64,000 nucleotides of DNA, from contig CM046311.1 in the NCBI GenBank assembly GCA_025267735.1, forward strand, positions 28,625,399-28,689,398. The letters run 5' to 3'. The position numbers were made by a program, and so were the translations under genes. How positions within the stretch are numbered: position 1 is the stretch's first letter; the number at the start of each line of letters is the position of its first letter. Below, in pieces: positions 59,401-64,000 of this stretch. This stretch comes from Mactra quadrangularis (Eukaryota > Mollusca > Bivalvia > Venerida > Mactridae). The notes under the pieces are model-generated. The model was given only the letters and a program-made list of their open reading frames with translations. It was not told the origin of the DNA and made no database searches.

Positions 59401-61198
59401 AACGTGGTGTATGTATTTTAATTTCAATGGCATTTAAAATACGCATCAAAATACCATACAGACTGTAGACTAGTTTCCTTTGAAGGATTATTTTGCCTAA
59501 AAACCAGAGAAATTCATATCTTATTTCTCTGCTTAAAATTTACAAGTTCTCTGAGTGATTTGACTTTAACATACAAGCTTCTTTTGATACATACATATAC
59601 ATTTGCCTGAATGCTTGATGGTCAAGAAGAAAGTGCTGTTCATTAAAATGTTTGTCATTTGGTCCTCGCCGAGTTTGCAGACTGGAGTTCTAGACGCTTG
59701 CTTTAGATGGCGGACTGAATGGCGTCCAGTCAATCAGAATAAATATTCAGAATATACAACAAACCTTTACTCAGTTGAACCAAGATGTCTTCATTTCTAT
59801 TCTCTGCCATGATTTCAAATAAAATACCTTTTATCATCATAAAACAAACAAGCCATATCTGTGTTGTACATAGTAATAGAAAATTAATAGATGTGTTACC
59901 TGTTTTCAATTCAAATTCATAGTGTCACGTGATAAATATATCTCTGACGACTGACACATAATATCGTTGTCGTCATAAAGGGACTAATTACTTCCATAGT
60001 ACGGCTACTTTATCAGAATCTATTGTTTTCAAATTAATGACGTTTCACTGCAATATCATCCAGTCTGAAAACTGATGAAATAATGAACTAAAGTGACAAG
60101 CTTTAGATATTGAGATAGGTTATTATTCTGAACCCTTCAACACACTGTCTCTGATGGATATAATGGGCTGATAAATGCTAGGGAGAAAACAGTATCTGTT
60201 TCATCTATAGTATAAAATACAGTACGAATCGATCGACGGCAAATTAAAAGCAGGATTTCCTCAGGTAGAAGTGAAACAGCATGAAATCTGCACGCAACAT
60301 TTTAATTAGTCGCCTGGTAAACCAGTGTTTCTTTACTATTCTCAACCTCACGGAAACCAGTTTAATTTTCTATCCCTAGAGCTATAAATGATACGGTTGG
60401 TTGACTGAACGGGGGACGATGTAGATGATTTCCCCAGGAAGGAAACGACATTCTGTTATCGGAAACTATTCGTTGTTGTATTAGACGATACCGGATGTGG
60501 ATGCTGTGAATTCAATAGACGCTTTATGATTCAAATGTCAACAATTCCAGCAATAATTAAATGGGCTCTTCGTTGACAACTATTATAGTGGCAGTTGTCC
60601 GTACATCACATGTATTGTAAGTGTGACTGTAAAATGTCTAAAGTAGCGTTTCTCCATGGAAGAATTACAAGTACATGCAAGTACATGTTTGTATTAGCCG
60701 TCGATTATAGTTCGACGTTGCCCCTAATACATTTACATGCACACCATTGTTAGGCTTATGACTTATTCACTGTATTTCAAGTTAGATGAAGTTAGTAAAA
60801 ATAATAATAAAATTCTGCAAAATGCATTCAACATTTACTTTGCTCTTTGTCAAATTCATTACTCCATAATTACCATCAGAACAAGCTGTGTCAACAAGTA
60901 GTAAGGTTGATAAGCTGGTTAGATTCCTGTAGGTTCGGGTTTAAAAATAATTAACTCTGGTTGCCTCTGGTTTAAAGATTATTTGATGTTGATTTGCATT
61001 AAGCTGAATGTGAATAGAATTTAATTTAAACTTGACTTCAGTAACATCTTGTAGACCACAAAACAGACTTTGACTGTCAGAAAGAATGTACAAGTATTTT
61101 CATATCCGAAATACAGATCTCGTGGCTTAATGCTTCGACAGTTCATTGTAATTATATTACACTATGTCAAAGTAGAGAATCAAAAAATATATTATGAA
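59401..61198. other. Intergenic, nothing recognised
   Basis: A small hairpin 'gtcgattatagttcgac' lies at about 60700. The frame at 59603-59812 has no recognisable content. Confidence 0.3.
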
Positions 61199-61353
61199 TA
61201 TAGTTCATTTTTTTCTCAACTGTCAAAACATGAATAATATCAGGTGACATCGTTTTCTTTGCCGGTCTATATAATATTCGTGATGTTGTGGTAGTGTGTA
61301 TTCAATCACCATGAAATTATTCACAATTTGACAGTTGTGAAAAATAGACTATA
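61199..61353. mobile_element. MITE (family M1), 155 bp
   Basis: Left 'tatagttcatttttttctca' then 'actgtcaaaacatgaataat'; right, reverse-complemented, 'tatagtctatttttcacaac' then 'tgtcaaattgtgaataat'. Same ends as 25188-25430 but about 90 bases shorter inside. Confidence 0.75.
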
Positions 61354-64000
61354 TAAGTGAGTGAATAGAGGAGTGTGAGTGGAAGTGAGTGGATGAGTGG
61401 TAGATTTTATATATAAATATATTGTTTGATATCTGTAATATGGGAAAAATCTGATGGGCCAAATGACCAAATTAATGTTCTAATTCATTAAACGTTCTTA
61501 AACGACATAGAAAAATAAAAAGCTAGCATTAGCGCGTTACTCTATGTAAATAATGTCTCATGTTATAGTTCGCAGAAAATAACATCACATGTTTGTGTTA
61601 ACATTTAAATAAAGCAATTCATTCCAGAGGTAAGGCAGTATTGAAAACAAAAGTTGAATAGTTCATTTTTACAAAATAAGTGTGGCAGATAAACCACCAC
61701 CTTCTTAGTCAATCATGTTTGTAATGATAGAATTACATTTTATTTTCATCCTGAGCACCCCCTGTCCTGGGTTTTTTGTACACACTATATCCTCAACTAG
61801 TTATAACTATTATATCAAGATATTCAAACAAAGCAACACCTTGTCAACTTAGAAGCCATGGTCAAAAAGAAGACCAAAAATAAACCAAGTTGGATTTCAA
61901 AGTATACATGTCTTATAAACGAATATATTATTTCAATTTATATACTGGAAAAATAAGCACTTTCACTTCAAAGCGGAAATTTGACGTTTCGTGATGGTTA
62001 TTATCTTGTTTTTTTATGCAGTATTTTAGCACGTTTGAAGTTACGTCTAAGCTGACATGTAATTCCACCCACGTGATACGACAAATTATTATTGCTTTAT
62101 TTGTGGAAATTGATTTGATGAACGAAACACTCAACAGTTTCAAATGTGTAAAGGGTTCAGAAAATAGCGGGTTTGATGCATTTAATAGATTAGTTGGCCT
62201 TATAACTAATTATTGCTATACTTTAAATGTAATATATCAAAATTCAGATGCTATCAAAGTTCTAAGTCTACTCATCATGGTAGGAGCTACATAAAATAGT
62301 TTATAACTACAATTTTAGGCAGTTGGCGCGGTTCCTCGTCCAAAATGAGTCATCTATGGTGCTAATTCTCTTCACTTTTCAATACCAAGACAAAATTTAT
62401 TTGTGTTTGAATTCATTGGTTTTAGAACAGTTTACCGTTTAACGCATTCTTTGAATTTGTACAATCTTTGGCTATATCCGGTACTAGGAAACCCGGAGCT
62501 TGTTAAACTGGACTCAGGAAAGTGAATATATTTTAATTCATGTTAGACTAGTTGATAAATTGGTCAATAATATAAACATGTAAGACATTGTATTATTATA
62601 AATATTTATTCATAATACAATATAATTTCAAACAATACATGTTCATACACGGTATACAAACATTTGGCAATAATAACAACATGATATCTTTCATTGATAT
62701 AAACGACATGAAAAATAATAAAACAATGATATAATAATCAGTATACAGTCTAACTAGAGAGGTCATGACCCTTAGCAACACAGAATCCTTAAAGTTCTTT
62801 AATATTTAAGTGTCTCAATTTTAACACCTCGGTTCCGTATTTTCAACGGTCTAACAACATAGTTTAGTTTTAAATACTTCTATATTTTATGGTTTTAATG
62901 TCAAAAGAACTTTGATGGAATGCTGTCATGAAACCGATGAAATCTCGAAAAAATTTCAGAATTTAGCACGATTGTTAGAGTCCCTATTTGAATGTCCATA
63001 TTTATTACAATTTGATTAATGTGGAACTCTGTACATTTTAAAAGATTTTTTTACATTTTTTATAGATCTATATTGTTCGGTCCCTGAGGTGCTCGGATTT
63101 CGCAGGTTAGCCTGTACACAGTTGACTGTTTAACTAATGAATTACAAACACAATATATCAAACAATACAGCCTGTTCATAATGACCTGAGACAAAGAATT
63201 AAACTTCTTATTTATATTCGTTCAAAATCATTTAGTAACAATACAGTTACTAAAGATAAAATATATGCTGGGACCACCCAGTCTCAGGTCTATGTAAAAT
63301 GCTATAAAAGTGTTGTTTAATCGGAAAACATTAACCCTCATCCATCTGACTTATAAAATGATAATCTCAGGTCCGTTAAAAGTGTCTACCGGCATTTTTC
63401 AAAATAGATAGTTAGTTAATGCATAAAATATTCATATTGTGAAAATTCTAAGCTTATGCATCTTGTTTTCATGCAACCAAATTATAAAAAAACACCATAT
63501 ATATATATATGTATTGTAATTTTCCCGGAAAGGAAAATATACATGAATATTACACTTCAACTGTGAGTATTTAAACAGTCTTATGAAATAAAATAAAATT
63601 CATTTAATATCAATTATTAATTAATATCAAAATGAACACACGAAATGGTTGGCGTATTCGACATTAAATACGTCTTATACCTGATCACGGCAGACCAAAA
63701 ACAATATTAGCCGAAATTTAAAATTCTAAATAATGTGGATGTGTTAATTCGTTTATAACTAAATACATAATTTTGATAACTCTGGTAACAAAGCGAAACT
63801 TAAACTCGTAGTTCGAGTAATGTAAAACATTTTGCATTTCCACATTCTTCATAAAACTCTCAAAAAGTGATAATAAATTAATTACGATGTACCTGTGCAG
63901 ATCATTCATTTCCTACCCTAGGTGAGTTGCACGGTCCCAATACACCACAGATACTTTAAAATAGGCCCACTATTATATAAATGTACACTTACTGAATAAA
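61354..64000. other. Intergenic, nothing recognised to window end
   Basis: AT-rich with a short (AT)n run at about 63498-63511. Frames at 61928-62143 (-), 62016-62294 (+), 62596-62781 (-) and 63718-63909 (-) overlap or look random; none has splice sites or domains I can support. Confidence 0.3.

Overview
This 64 kb window is AT-rich animal (metazoan) DNA. It has long GT-AG introns, dense short interspersed elements with tRNA-like heads, many small inverted-repeat DNA elements and several kilobase-scale minisatellites. Two sequence classes, a 'tatacccccgcttcgaag' element at about 9.1 kb and an 'agctcgcctgtca...gtccgtcgtccgtc' element at about 52.4 kb, are ones I associate from memory with mollusc (especially bivalve) genomes. 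I therefore read the source as probably a bivalve or other mollusc; this is inference, not a database match.

Only two protein-coding genes are supported, both on the + strand. The first (1-8630) is the 3' part of the Rab geranylgeranyltransferase beta subunit gene (RABGGTB): seven exons encode 262 residues through the stop codon, and about 68 N-terminal residues lie off the left edge. The second (29940-41896) is a complete seven-exon SLC16 monocarboxylate-transporter-like gene of 587 codons. It has the family motifs in TM1, TM4-5 and TM8. The two genes have no obvious functional link: one modifies Rab GTPases in the cytosol and the other is a 12-TM membrane carrier.

Layout: RABGGTB with SINEs and a 55-bp minisatellite in its introns (1-8.6 kb). 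Then a 21-kb intergenic region of transposon debris, a 49-bp tandem array (18.8-19.1 kb), a 46-bp array made of GATA-motif palindromes (23.5-25.0 kb), a MITE, SINEs and a local duplication (to 29.9 kb). Then the transporter, whose introns hold SINEs, a 40-44-bp higher-order array, a 48-bp array that ends on a real splice acceptor, a hAT element and a Mutator-like element with a 10-bp target duplication (29.9-41.9 kb). The last 22 kb (42-64 kb) have no recognisable gene. They contain a long composite trinucleotide repeat, further MITEs, a second hAT element with a perfect 8-bp target duplication, a head-to-head SINE pair and a mollusc-type 1-kb repeat.

I saw no cluster of genes that would make up a new enzymatic or defence system. 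The most unusual signals are structural: the GATA-palindrome satellite, the array of acceptor-like units next to transporter exon 4, and the small inverted-repeat families with recognisable ends and target duplications.
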